A stretch of 17,741 bases of DNA, taken from positions 1 through 17,741 of the forward strand of contig CAMLNE010000043.1 in NCBI GenBank assembly GCA_946481265.1. Reading direction: 5' to 3'. The notes under the pieces were generated by a model that saw only the letters and a program-made list of their open reading frames with translations, was not told where the DNA came from and made no database searches. Below, piece by piece: positions 1-9,721 of this stretch (its first letter is position 1; each line of letters opens with the position of its first letter). Source of the DNA: an uncultured Panacagrimonas sp. (GTDB lineage: Bacteria; Pseudomonadota; Gammaproteobacteria; Nevskiales; Nevskiaceae). Made by a program: the position numbers and the translations under genes.

Positions 1-1286
1 GCCGCTCCCAGCGCGAGCGCCACCCCATAGGCGATCGCCCGAATCGCCCCCTTCAGCAAGGTCGAATCGCGGCGCAGGACTCCCATCGCCAGTGACACGA
101 TCGGCGACATCAGCGGCGCCAGCACCATGGCGCCGATGATCACCGCGGGACTGTTCAGGATCAGGCCCAGCCCGGCGAGCAGGGTCGCGGTGACCATCAG
201 CACCACGTAGTCCGGCGTCACCCGCGCATTGTCGCGCAGCAGCAGGAACAATTCGCGAAAATCCTCCTCGAGCGCATGCGTGAACAGCGGAAGGCCCTCG
301 CGCAGCGAGGCCAGGCGCAGCTCGTTCTCGGGCAGGGTGCGCAGTCGCAGCGAGTCGCGCGACTCGGTGCCGACCGGGTGATTGTCGACGAACGCCGGTC
401 CCGGACGTACGCGCAGGTCCTTGGCCGACACCGAGAACTCGATCCGATTCGCCTGCCGTCGGCGACCATCGATGCGGTATGCCAGCGGCTGCTCGGACTC
501 GATCGACAAGCGCCGCGACCGCACGAACGACAGGGCGCGCGGCAGGCTCGTGCCACCGAACACCGCGCGCAGCAGCACCGCCAGGTAGGCGCTCACCGAG
601 GCCGGTGCGAACAGCATGGCGGACAGCCGCGCGTCGCGCGCGGACAGGCGCTCCCCCATCAGGGCTGCGCTGATCTTGTCGATATCGTTTTCCATCACGA
701 CGATGCCGGTCACGGCGCTGCGACGCGGCTTCTCTTCCTCGCCGATGTGCAGCTTGACCGAGCTCGGCCGGATCGCCAGCAGGCGCCGCGCCGCGCTCCA
801 GAACACGCCCAGCGCCATCCAGGCACGTCGCCAGCGTGTGGGCTGCATGCGCAGGAAGGCGCGACCGCGCTGATCCAGGAACGGAACGTCGCCGATCGCC
901 ACGGCGGTGAGCACCAGCTCGCCGTTGCAGCGCGTGACATCGATCGCCACCGGCTCGGCGTCGAGTGCGCAGGTGACCTGTGCGTCGGTACCGCGCGGCA
1001 GGTCGAACAATCGCGGCAGCATCGAACCGCGCGTGGGCAGGAAGGCGACCGTCGCATGCGCCGCGATCGCCTGTTCCAGCAGCGCCGGCAAGGCCTCGTC
1101 ACGAACCGCCAGCACCCAGTCCAGGGGCAGGCCCTCCGGATCGATCGGGGCACCGGCGTCACGTTCGACCAGCGGTATGCGCCGCGTCGCCGCCGCGCGG
1201 CGCAACGTCTCCAGCGCCGGATGTCCGTCCTCGCACAGCAGCAGCACCGGTCCGCCTGGCGTCCCGGTCGGGTTCGTTTCATTCAT
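1..1286 (-). CDS. Degenerate lipid-kinase-like domain fused to DUF389 membrane domain (3' part missing)
   Basis: The reading frame stays open from an ATG at 1286 to the window edge, giving 428 codons. Residues about 13-295 resemble the YegS/diacylglycerol-kinase fold. They hold a small nucleotide-binding-type half, then a beta-rich half with 'NGELVLTAVAIGD' near residues 120-135 and 'RRLSIESEQPLAYRIDG' followed by 'LRVRPG' near 255-295, which is how these kinases end. The catalytic motifs are gone: the expected GGDGT reads AVRDE (about 60-64) and the PLGTGND loop reads PTRGSML (84-90). From about residue 330 the protein matches DUF389 (TIGR00341/TIGR00271): 'DNARVTPDYVVLM', then membrane helices including 'SPAVIIGAMVLAPLMSPIV'. 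The function of DUF389 is unknown, and a role as transporter or membrane sensor is a guess. The start lacks a well-spaced Shine-Dalgarno sequence, so it could lie further upstream. The C-terminal helices are outside the window. Confidence 0.85.
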   Translation of the reverse strand, partial: MNETNPTGTPGGPVLLLCEDGHPALETLRRAAATRRIPLVERDAGAPIDPEGLPLDWVLAVRDEALPALLEQAIAAHATVAFLPTRGSMLPRLFDLPRGTDAQVTCALDAEPVAIDVTRCNGELVLTAVAIGDVPFLDQRGRAFLRMQPTRWRRAWMALGVFWSAARRLLAIRPSSVKLHIGEEEKPRRSAVTGIVVMENDIDKISAALMGERLSARDARLSAMLFAPASVSAYLAVLLRAVFGGTSLPRALSFVRSRRLSIESEQPLAYRIDGRRRQANRIEFSVSAKDLRVRPGPAFVDNHPVGTESRDSLRLRTLPENELRLASLREGLPLFTHALEEDFRELFLLLRDNARVTPDYVVLMVTATLLAGLGLILNSPAVIIGAMVLAPLMSPIVSLAMGVLRRDSTLLKGAIRAIAYGVALALGA

Positions 1287-1611
1287 GAGCGTCGACGCTG
1301 GCGTCCTGTCCCCGGATTCCCTGATGAATTCGCGCGTCGCTTCTGGCGACCGGTCTGCGACGGGGCCACGCGCGGCGGTGCGCCATGCCGGCCAGTGCTG
1401 GGCAGGCGCAATGCCGCCAAGTGCGCAGAGACGCCGCAAATCCGTGTACAAACTTTTGAAGCAGGACCCTAGCACGCGCTGCGCGATGCGCGATCGGGGG
1501 CACGTCATGGCGGTCCGACCGGTGGCCTTGAAGGGGTCGCGGTGGAGGCGTAGAACCAATGCAACTGCATGGAGAAACGATTCCCCGCCAGCAACGGGGA
1601 GGAGGCGGGAA
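1287..1611. other. Gene-free divergent intergenic region
   Basis: This stretch of about 325 bases separates the leftward DUF389 gene from the rightward DUF6763 gene. Frames crossing it are shadows of neighbouring genes and none has a recognisable product. It is slightly less GC-rich around 1438-1470, with an AT-rich patch (tgtacaaacttttgaag). The only element I can propose is the promoter-like pair at 1528-1556. Promoters for both genes are expected here, but I could not find a convincing leftward one. Confidence 0.5.
1528..1556 (+). promoter_or_regulatory. Candidate sigma-70 promoter for the DUF6763 gene
   Basis: TTGAAG (1528-1533) and TAGAAC (1551-1556) are separated by 17 bases. Each hexamer matches four of six consensus positions. 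Transcription would start near 1563, leaving about 50 bases of leader before the ATG at 1612. This is pattern matching only, and such pairs occur by chance. Confidence 0.3.
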
Positions 1612-1914
1612 ATGGCCGAATGGTTGCGTGAGATGTCCGTCGGCGAATGGTACGAGGCCGGCGATCGGCCCTTCGAGATCGTCGGGGTGGATGCGCAGGC
1701 CGGCATCGTCCTCGTCCAGCATTTCGACGGCTCCCTCGAGGAGTTCGACTTCGACAGCTGGCTCGAACTCAACGCGCGTCCCTGCGCGGCACCGGAAGAC
1801 ATATCCGGCGCACTGGACCTGGACCGCGACGACGTCTACGACCACGACACACCGCACACGGGTCTCAACGGAAGCCTGCTGGACGAGCTCGGCTCGCGGC
1901 TCGACGACTACTAG
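1612..1914 (+). CDS. Small acidic DUF6763-family protein
   Basis: The 100-residue protein starts at an ATG preceded by a very purine-rich Shine-Dalgarno region (ggggaggaggcggga, 1596-1610), which decides the start over the long upstream extension of the frame. The N-terminal half carries 'VGEWYEAGDRPFEIVGVD', then 'VQHFDGSLEEFDFDSW'. This looks like the small beta domain of the gammaproteobacterial DUF6763 family, assigned from memory of the family pattern. The C-terminal tail is strongly acidic (DLDRDDVYDHD and a final DELGSRLDDY) and probably disordered. There is no signal peptide or membrane segment, so it should be cytoplasmic. Function unknown. It stands alone and converges on ampG. An 11-bp tandem duplication spans its stop codon. 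Confidence 0.8.
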   Translation: MAEWLREMSVGEWYEAGDRPFEIVGVDAQAGIVLVQHFDGSLEEFDFDSWLELNARPCAAPEDISGALDLDRDDVYDHDTPHTGLNGSLLDELGSRLDDY

Positions 1915-1925
1915 ACGACTACTAG
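1904..1925. repeat. 11-bp perfect tandem duplication over a stop codon
   Basis: ACGACTACTAG occurs at 1904-1914 and again directly at 1915-1925. The first copy contains the last codons and the TAG stop of the DUF6763 gene. The second copy lies just downstream and changes nothing in the protein. It looks like a replication-slippage duplication. Confidence 0.9.
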
Positions 1926-1979
1926 CATGCCAACTGCAGTCCGTACGCCGCCGCGCGCGTCGTCCGATCGCGTCGGCGT

Positions 1980-3350
1980 CTACGCGGGGTCGTTCGATCG
2001 GCCCACGACCAGCCGGCGGTCCAGCCACACGATCAGCAGCAGCGCCGGGATGCCCAGCGCCGAGGTGTAGAGAAAGAATCCCGGCCAGCCCAAGGCCTCG
2101 GACACGTAGCCCGAAGCGCCACCGAGCAGCTTGCCCGGCAACGTGAACAGCGATGAGAACAGCGCGTATTGCGTCGCGGTGTATGCCGTATTGGTCAGGC
2201 CCGAGAGATACGCGATGAATGCCGATCCGGCGAAGCCCGAGGCGAGGTTGTCGCCACTGATCACCATCGCCAGGCCTGGCACGCTCGCCTCCCCGTGCAT
2301 GGCGAGCGCGGCGAAACCGAGATTGGAGACGATCACCAGCACGCCGCCCGCCATCAGCGATCGTGAGGCGCCGTAGCGCGCCACCGCGATGCCGCCGAGA
2401 AACGCGCCGACGATGGACAGGACCACGCCGTAGAGCTTGGCGATGGCAGCGACCTGCTTGAGCGTGTAGCCCAGCGCCAGGTAGAAGGGGTTGGCCATCG
2501 ACCCCATGGTGATGTCGGTCAGGCGGAACAGGCCGACGAAGCAGAGGATCGCCACGCCCAGTTGCAGGCCGTTGCGCTGGAAGAAATCCAGGAAGGGACA
2601 GACCACCGCCCCGACGAACCAGGCGCCGGCATCGCGCAGTCCGGCCGGCCAGTGTCCCCTGCGCTCGATCCAGGACAGTACCCGCGCCTCCGACTGCGGG
2701 GTGCCGCGCTGGCCGGGCTGCGGTTCGGGCACGCATAGCGTGGTCAGGACCCCGACCAGGGCCAGGCCGGCCATCGCCAGGTAGGCCACGCGCCAGCCGT
2801 ATTCGGCGGCCAGGTACAGGCAGCCGGCGCCGGCCACGATCAGCGCGATGCGATAGCCCAGCTGGTAGGACGCCGACATCGCGCCCTGCAGTTCGAGCGC
2901 GGTCGCCTCGATGCGCCAGGCGTCGATGGCGATGTCCTGCGTGGCCGACGAAAAGGCCACGAGCAGCGCATAGCCGACCATGGCGCCGAGCTGCGTGGCC
3001 GGATCGAGCTGCGCAAGCCCGGCCAGGCCGGCCGCCATGCCGAGCTGCGCCAGCAGCATCCAGGAGCGGCGGCGTCCGAGCAGGCCATGCAGCAGCGGCA
3101 GGCATAGGCGGTCCACCACCGGCGCCCAGAAGAACTTGATCGAATACGTGACACCGACCCAGGACAGCAGGCCGATGGTGCCGCGCTCGATTCCCGCCTG
3201 GGCCAGCCAGGCCGACAGGGTGGAGAACACCAGCAGGAACGGCAGGCCCGCGGAGAAGCCCAGGAACAGCATCGCCGCCACGCGGCGGTGCAGGTAGATC
3301 GCCAGCGCGTCGGACCAGCCCGCCACCGGGCCGGTGCGCTCAGTCGGCAT
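1980..3350 (-). CDS. ampG: AmpG-family muropeptide MFS permease
   Basis: This 456-residue inner-membrane protein has about twelve or more hydrophobic segments and fits the AmpG branch of the major facilitator superfamily, whose members import GlcNAc-anhydroMurNAc-peptides for cell-wall recycling (E. coli AmpG is 491 residues). Family-typical stretches are 'GFSAGLPFLLVFSTLSAWL' near residue 31, 'FFWAPVVDR' near 73, 'SSATQDIAIDAWRIE' near 135 and 'TATQYALFSSLFTLPGKLLGG' near 390. The ATG at 3350 lies inside the end of the upstream xthA-like gene with an 11-bp overlap, so the two are probably co-transcribed and translationally coupled. AmpG affects ampC beta-lactamase induction in species that have AmpR. 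No ampR or ampC is visible here. AmpG-like proteins occur in several copies in some genomes, so orthology to the canonical permease is likely but not proven. Confidence 0.9.
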   Translation of the reverse strand: MPTERTGPVAGWSDALAIYLHRRVAAMLFLGFSAGLPFLLVFSTLSAWLAQAGIERGTIGLLSWVGVTYSIKFFWAPVVDRLCLPLLHGLLGRRRSWMLLAQLGMAAGLAGLAQLDPATQLGAMVGYALLVAFSSATQDIAIDAWRIEATALELQGAMSASYQLGYRIALIVAGAGCLYLAAEYGWRVAYLAMAGLALVGVLTTLCVPEPQPGQRGTPQSEARVLSWIERRGHWPAGLRDAGAWFVGAVVCPFLDFFQRNGLQLGVAILCFVGLFRLTDITMGSMANPFYLALGYTLKQVAAIAKLYGVVLSIVGAFLGGIAVARYGASRSLMAGGVLVIVSNLGFAALAMHGEASVPGLAMVISGDNLASGFAGSAFIAYLSGLTNTAYTATQYALFSSLFTLPGKLLGGASGYVSEALGWPGFFLYTSALGIPALLLIVWLDRRLVVGRSNDPA

Positions 3351-4116
3351 AGTCGACGGTCAGCGGCGCATGGTCCGAGAAACGCGTGTCCTTGTAGACC
3401 TTCGCCGCCTTGAGCCTGTCGGCCACTCCCGGCGTGCACAGCTGGTAGTCGATGCGCCAGCCCACGTTCTTGTTCCAGGCGTCGCCGCGGTTGGACCACC
3501 AGGTGTAGAGCTCGCCCTCGCCGTCCGGCTGCAGGCGGCGGTGGGCATCCACCCAGCCCTGTTCACCGAGCACGCGCGTCATCCAGGCGCGCTCGTGCGG
3601 CAGGAAGCCCGAGTTCTTCTGGTTGGATTTCCAGTTCTTCAGATCACGCTCGGTATGCGCGATGTTCCAGTCGGCGCAGACAACGTAGTCACGCTCGCCC
3701 TTGGCCCACAGCGCGAGCACCGGCAGGAAGAATTCCAGGAAGCGGTCCTTCGAGGCCTGGCGCTCCGGGCCTGCCGAGCCCGAGGGCAGGTACAGCGAGA
3801 CCACCGAGAGCTTGCCGAAGCGGAACTCCAGGTAGCGACCCTCGTCGTCGAATTCCGGCACGCCGAGCGAGTCGAGCACCGCATCCGGCGCCTGGCGCGA
3901 GTAGATCGCCACGCCCGCGTAGCCCTTCTTCCGGGCGCTGTTGAAGCGCACGGTCCAGCCAGCCGGAAAGAAGACATCCGACTTCTCGATATCCGCGAGC
4001 TGTGCCTTGGTCTCCTGGATGCAGAGCACATCGGCCTGCTGCTGCGGCAGCCATTCGAACAGGCCCTTGGAGGCGGCGGACCGGATGCCGTTGGCGTTGA
4101 GGGTGATGATGCGCAT
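3340..4116 (-). CDS. xthA: Exodeoxyribonuclease III (ExoIII/Crc family), catalytic residues intact
   Basis: The 258-residue protein belongs to the exonuclease III / AP endonuclease family, which cuts DNA at abasic sites and degrades 3' ends in base excision repair. Visible motifs are NANGIRSA (7-14), CIQETKAQ with metal ligand E35, 'ADWNIAHTERDLKNWKSN' with D149 and N151, 'GWRIDYQL' near 222, and FSDHAP with catalytic H249. The start is the MRIITLNANG methionine, since the upstream extension has no family counterpart. The gene diverges from pyrE, as crc (an ExoIII homologue that lost catalysis and became a translational repressor with Hfq) does in Pseudomonas. This protein has the length of Crc but keeps the ExoIII active site, so I call it a nuclease. 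It overlaps ampG downstream by 11 bp. Confidence 0.9.
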   Translation of the reverse strand: MRIITLNANGIRSAASKGLFEWLPQQQADVLCIQETKAQLADIEKSDVFFPAGWTVRFNSARKKGYAGVAIYSRQAPDAVLDSLGVPEFDDEGRYLEFRFGKLSVVSLYLPSGSAGPERQASKDRFLEFFLPVLALWAKGERDYVVCADWNIAHTERDLKNWKSNQKNSGFLPHERAWMTRVLGEQGWVDAHRRLQPDGEGELYTWWSNRGDAWNKNVGWRIDYQLCTPGVADRLKAAKVYKDTRFSDHAPLTVDYAD

Positions 4117-4239
4117 GGGGTCGGGGAGGCTGTTGCTGCGGGTCGACGCGGCGCGCCGGCGGCCCCGTGGCATGCGTCTCGGGCTGGCCCGCGGGCCGGG
4201 GCATGTTCCACAATCCGCCGCTCAAAAGCGACCCGCCCC

Positions 4240-4881
4240 ATGCACGACTACCAACGTCACTTCATCGAGCTGGCCCTGGCCCACGAGGTCCTGCGCTTCG
4301 GCCGTTTCACGCTCAAGTCGGGACGCGTCAGCCCCTACTTCTTCAATCTCGGGCGCATCAGTTCCGGCGCCGCCATGCTGCGCCTGTCGCAGGCCTATGC
4401 CGACTGCCTGCAGGCCAGCCAGCTGGATTTCGACATGCTGTTCGGTCCGGCCTACAAGGGCATCCCGCTGGTCGCGACGGTGGCCTGCGCGCTCGCGCGG
4501 TCGGGCCGCGACGTGCCCTACGCGTACAACCGCAAGGAGACCAAGGACCACGGCGAGGGCGGATCGCTGGTCGGCGCCCCGCCCGAGGGGCGGGTCGTGA
4601 TCGTCGACGACGTCCTCACCGCCGGTACCGCGCTGCGCGAGGCCATCGGCCTGCTGCGCGCCGCCGGTGCGCGTCCGACCGCCGCGCTGGTCGCGCTCGA
4701 TCGCCAGGAGACAGGTCCTTCCGGCCGCTCCGCGGTGGCGGAGCTGGAACGGGAAAGCGGTGTCCGCGTGATCCCGCTGGTGACGGTGACCGACGTCATG
4801 GGCTTCCTGGCCCAGGATCCACGGCACGCCGCGACGCTCGCCGACATGCGCGCCTACCAGGAACGCTACGGCGTACACTGA
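4240..4881 (+). CDS. pyrE: Orotate phosphoribosyltransferase
   Basis: The 213-residue enzyme joins orotate to PRPP to give orotidine 5'-monophosphate, step five of pyrimidine synthesis, in the cytoplasm. The length is typical of the E. coli-type enzyme. Signatures are 'FTLKSGRVSPYFFNLG' (23-38), 'FGPAYKGIPL' (68-77), 'YNRKETKDHGEGG', which is the flexible catalytic loop, and the PRPP-binding loop VVIVDDVLTAGTA (about 119-131). The start is fixed by the conserved N-terminal helix and lies 123 bp from the divergent xthA-like gene. The next gene downstream is 31 bp away on the same strand. Confidence 0.97.
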   Translation: MHDYQRHFIELALAHEVLRFGRFTLKSGRVSPYFFNLGRISSGAAMLRLSQAYADCLQASQLDFDMLFGPAYKGIPLVATVACALARSGRDVPYAYNRKETKDHGEGGSLVGAPPEGRVVIVDDVLTAGTALREAIGLLRAAGARPTAALVALDRQETGPSGRSAVAELERESGVRVIPLVTVTDVMGFLAQDPRHAATLADMRAYQERYGVH

Positions 4882-4912
4882 ATCGGACGCGGCCGCGTGA
4901 CCGACACGACAC

Positions 4913-5638
4913 ATGAGAGCTGATTGCCCGGTATCCAAGTTTCCATGGCCCGGTGTCATTGCCGCCCTGATGGCGCTGTCGATCACGGCTGTCGGCCACG
5001 CGCAACCCAGGGACGGCAGGCGCCTGGTCTGCTGGCAGGACGACGCCGGGCGGCGCGCCTGCGGCGACTCGATCCCGCCCCAGCACATGAACAAGAAGAG
5101 GATCGTCCTGGACTCCGCCGGCCGCACGGTCAAGGTGATTCCCGGCACGCTCACGCCCGAGGAGCGGGCCGCGCAGGAAGCCAGGGCGCGCGAGGAAGCC
5201 GCGGCCAAGCGCATGGCCGAACAGCAGGCCGCCTATGACCGCGCGCTGCTGGCCACCTACAGCAAGCCGCAGGAACTGGCCGCGCTGCGCGACGATCGCC
5301 TCGCCGCCCTCGACACCCGCATCGAACTCTCGGAATCGGCGGCCCGCCGCACCACGGTTTCCGTTGCCGAACTGCGCACCCGACTCCCCGAAGCGGGCTC
5401 CAGCCACAAGGCCGACCCGCGGCTGCTCAAGCAGATCGCCGATTTCGAGGAAGCGCTGGCCAGCACCCAGCAATCCCTGGCCGAGCAGCGCCGCAAGCGC
5501 GAGGCGCTGTGCGCCAGCTTCGAGCACGACATCAAGCGCTTCCAGGAGCTGAAGTTTCCGGCGGTGATCTACGACAGCCCCTGCCCGCCGCCGGGAAGCC
5601 TGACGCCGGAGAGCCGGGCGCCGCTGGCGGGCCCGTGA
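4913..5638 (+). CDS. Exported DUF4124/coiled-coil protein of unknown function
   Basis: The 241-residue protein begins with a signal peptide (hydrophobic 'GVIAALMALSITAVGHA', about residues 14-30), so it should be periplasmic or surface-attached. After it comes 'LVCWQDDAGRRACGDSIPP' (about 38-56), which resembles the DUF4124 pattern W-D-G-GD-P. From about residue 78 to 200 the protein is rich in Ala, Glu, Arg and Leu with heptad-like spacing and is probably a long coiled coil. A Pro-rich tail follows with a last Cys in 'DSPCPPPG'. It follows pyrE by 31 bp and may share its transcript. No strong ribosome-binding site is seen before the ATG. I do not recognise a function; cell-envelope association is inferred from the signal peptide. 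Confidence 0.8.
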   Translation: MRADCPVSKFPWPGVIAALMALSITAVGHAQPRDGRRLVCWQDDAGRRACGDSIPPQHMNKKRIVLDSAGRTVKVIPGTLTPEERAAQEARAREEAAAKRMAEQQAAYDRALLATYSKPQELAALRDDRLAALDTRIELSESAARRTTVSVAELRTRLPEAGSSHKADPRLLKQIADFEEALASTQQSLAEQRRKREALCASFEHDIKRFQELKFPAVIYDSPCPPPGSLTPESRAPLAGP

Positions 5639-5645
5639 ACAGCAT

Positions 5646-5665
5646 GCCGGCTGCGTAGTGCCGGC
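5646..5665. terminator. Weak hairpin between convergent genes
   Basis: GCCGGC at 5646-5651 and 5660-5665 can pair as a 6-bp all-GC stem with an 8-base loop, in the 59 bp between the convergent DUF4124 gene and argB. There is no T-run on either side, so this is at best a weak or Rho-assisted terminator. Confidence 0.25.
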
Positions 5666-5697
5666 CGTGCGGTCGCCGCCCTTTCGCCCCGACCGGC

Positions 5698-8180
<2,483 letters not shown>

Positions 8181-8275
8181 GGTCTGCGCGCACGGTGATC
8201 GCCGCCACTTGCGCGAGCGCGGCAAAAGCGGAAGCATCGGTTCCCCTTTGATTCGACGAGCCGGGAGCCGCGACC

Positions 8276-8914
8276 ATGAAGCTCTACAACTGGCAATTTG
8301 CACCCAATTGCCGTCGCGTGCGCATGTTCATGCTGGAAAAGGGACTCGATCTGCCGGCGATCGAGGAGGTCATCGGCAGCGGGCTGCGCCTGCTGCCGCA
8401 GTATGTCGATACCTGGCCGCATGCGATGGTGCCGATGCTCGAACTCGACGACGGCACGCGCATCGGCGAGGCGATGGCGATCTGCCGCTATCTCGAGGAC
8501 GAGTACCCGGAGCCGAACCTGATGGGCCGCGACGGCCGCGAGAAGGGCCTGGTCGAGATGTGGGAGCGGCGCGCCTACGACGAATGCATGATCGGCACCG
8601 CGGAAGTGTTCCGCAATTCGCATCCCGAGTTCGTCGATCGGGGGATTCCGGGAACCACCGAGCCGGTGCCGCAGATCCCGCAGCTGATCGAGCGCGGCAA
8701 GGGCCGCGTGCGGCGCTACTACCGCAAGATCGAAGCGCAACTCCGCGACAACCGCTTCATCGCCGGTCCGCGCTTCTCGGTGGCCGACATCACCACGCTG
8801 TGCTCGGTGGATTTCGCACGTGCCGTCGACATGCCGATACCGCCGGACTGCAAGGGCGTGGCGCGCTGGCACGAGGAAATCTCGGTACGGCCAAGCGCAC
8901 GGAGCAGTCTCTAG
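8276..8914 (+). CDS. Glutathione S-transferase family protein
   Basis: The 212-residue protein is a cytosolic-type GST. The N-terminal thioredoxin-like domain reads 'KLYNWQFAPNCRRVRMFM', with 'MVPMLELDDGTRIGEAMAIC' (about 53-72) carrying the cis-proline and the glutathione gamma-glutamyl site (E-A in place of the usual E-S). The helical C-terminal domain ends with 'FIAGPRFSVADITTLCSVDFA' (about 162-182), the conserved N-capping motif. The first strand has no clear catalytic Tyr, Ser or Cys; N13 and C14 are nearest. The ATG at 8276 begins the conserved first strand. The halohydrin dehalogenase-like gene starts 5 bp after the stop, so the two are almost certainly one operon. GSTs commonly conjugate epoxides and halides, which would fit that partner, but no substrate can be read from the sequence. 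Confidence 0.9.
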   Translation: MKLYNWQFAPNCRRVRMFMLEKGLDLPAIEEVIGSGLRLLPQYVDTWPHAMVPMLELDDGTRIGEAMAICRYLEDEYPEPNLMGRDGREKGLVEMWERRAYDECMIGTAEVFRNSHPEFVDRGIPGTTEPVPQIPQLIERGKGRVRRYYRKIEAQLRDNRFIAGPRFSVADITTLCSVDFARAVDMPIPPDCKGVARWHEEISVRPSARSSL

Positions 8915-8919
8915 TCGCC

Positions 8920-9603
8920 ATGGACCTGATCTCGCTCAAGGGCAAGCGCATCCTGCTCACGCAGGCCGCCGAATTCATGGGGCCCACCCTGATCCCACTG
9001 CTCACGCAGCTCGGCGCGACCGTGATCGTGGACGACCGCGCACTGACCGATCCTGCCCTGCCCGCCGAACTGGTGCGCACCGCGGGCCACGTCGATGTGC
9101 TGATCGCCCACCTCGGCTCGCCGCGCCAGCAGCTGCTGGTCACCGAGGGCACCGAGGAGGACTGGCGCTCGATGTTCGCCGAGCTGGTCGATCCGCTGCC
9201 GCGCCTGGCGCGCGCCGTGCTGCCGCAGATGATCGAGCGGCGCTCGGGCAAGATCCTGGTGATGGGCAGCGCCGCCGCGCTGCGCGGCATGAAGCGCACC
9301 TCGTCGTACAGCGCGGCGCGCGGTGCGCAGCTGGCCTGGGCGCAGGCGGTGGGCGTGGAGATGGCGCCGCACAACATCCAGGTCAATGCCATCGCGCAGA
9401 ACCTGGTCGACAACCCCACCTACTTCCCGCCGGAAGTGCAGGCGCTGCCGAAGTTCAAGGAGCGCATCAAGTGGGAGGTGCCGCTGGGGCGGCTGGTCTC
9501 CGCGCAGGAGGACGCGCACTTCGCCGCCTATCTGTGCAGCGAGGCGGCGAACTGCTTCGTCGGCCAGGTGTTCCCGGTGTGCGGTGGCTGGGTGCCCCGA
9601 TAG
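8920..9603 (+). CDS. Halohydrin dehalogenase-like protein (SDR fold)
   Basis: The 227-residue protein has the short-chain dehydrogenase fold but not its chemistry. Where an SDR has the glycine-rich NAD(P) loop, it reads TQAAEFMG (T14, F19, G21), the T-X4-F-X-G pattern of halohydrin dehalogenases, in which an aromatic residue fills the cofactor site. The SDR Tyr-X3-Lys is replaced by Y130-SAA-R134, and S117 lies 13 residues before Y130, giving exactly S-X12-Y-X3-R. The stretch 'NLVDNPTYFPPE' and the ending 'VGQVFPVCGGWVP' correspond to the halide-site loop and C-terminus of HheC, as recalled from that family. These enzymes close vicinal halohydrins to epoxides and open epoxides with halide, azide, cyanide or nitrite, without a redox cofactor. 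The ATG at 8920 is 5 bp after the GST stop. No strong ribosome-binding site is visible, which suggests translational coupling. The natural substrate is unknown, and the subtype cannot be set by eye. Confidence 0.85.
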   Translation: MDLISLKGKRILLTQAAEFMGPTLIPLLTQLGATVIVDDRALTDPALPAELVRTAGHVDVLIAHLGSPRQQLLVTEGTEEDWRSMFAELVDPLPRLARAVLPQMIERRSGKILVMGSAAALRGMKRTSSYSAARGAQLAWAQAVGVEMAPHNIQVNAIAQNLVDNPTYFPPEVQALPKFKERIKWEVPLGRLVSAQEDAHFAAYLCSEAANCFVGQVFPVCGGWVPR

Positions 9604-9698
9604 GGATTTCGAAGTCACGGCGGGCGCCCGGAGCCCCGCGCATCCATCCGTACGCGGCGGCGCCTGCGCTGGCGGGCTCGTCCAGGCGGCCGTGTGCT

Positions 9699-9716
9699 CG
9701 CGGCGCCTGCGCCGCG
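9699..9716. terminator. Hairpin between convergent genes
   Basis: CGCGGCGC and GCGCCGCG are perfect inverted repeats around a CT centre, giving a 7-bp stem with a 4-base loop. It lies between the convergent halohydrin dehalogenase-like gene and ybbP, 5 bp from the ybbP stop. It could serve both strands. No T-run follows, so termination is not assured. Confidence 0.4.
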
Positions 9717-9721
9717 CCTTC

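Noticed and set aside
276..1472. Rightward 398-codon open frame
   Set aside because: It is antisense to the lipid kinase-DUF389 gene, has an Arg/Gln/His-rich composition typical of shadow frames in GC-rich DNA, and shows no domain.
1926..1979. Terminator between the DUF6763 gene and ampG
   Set aside because: An ACGCCG/CGGCGT pair exists, but the spacing is long, there is no T-run and the sequence is too GC-rich for this to stand out.
1279..3105. Leftward 608-codon open frame
   Set aside because: It lies largely over ampG in another frame, is Arg/Gly/Ala-rich, and lacks the hydrophobic pattern and family motifs that the ampG frame shows.
3340..4116. Naming the gene crc
   Set aside because: The nuclease active-site residues are all present, whereas Crc has lost them; locus similarity alone is not enough.
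8920..9603. Ordinary SDR oxidoreductase call
   Set aside because: The glycine-rich cofactor loop is missing and the catalytic Lys is Arg, so NAD(P)-dependent redox chemistry is unlikely.
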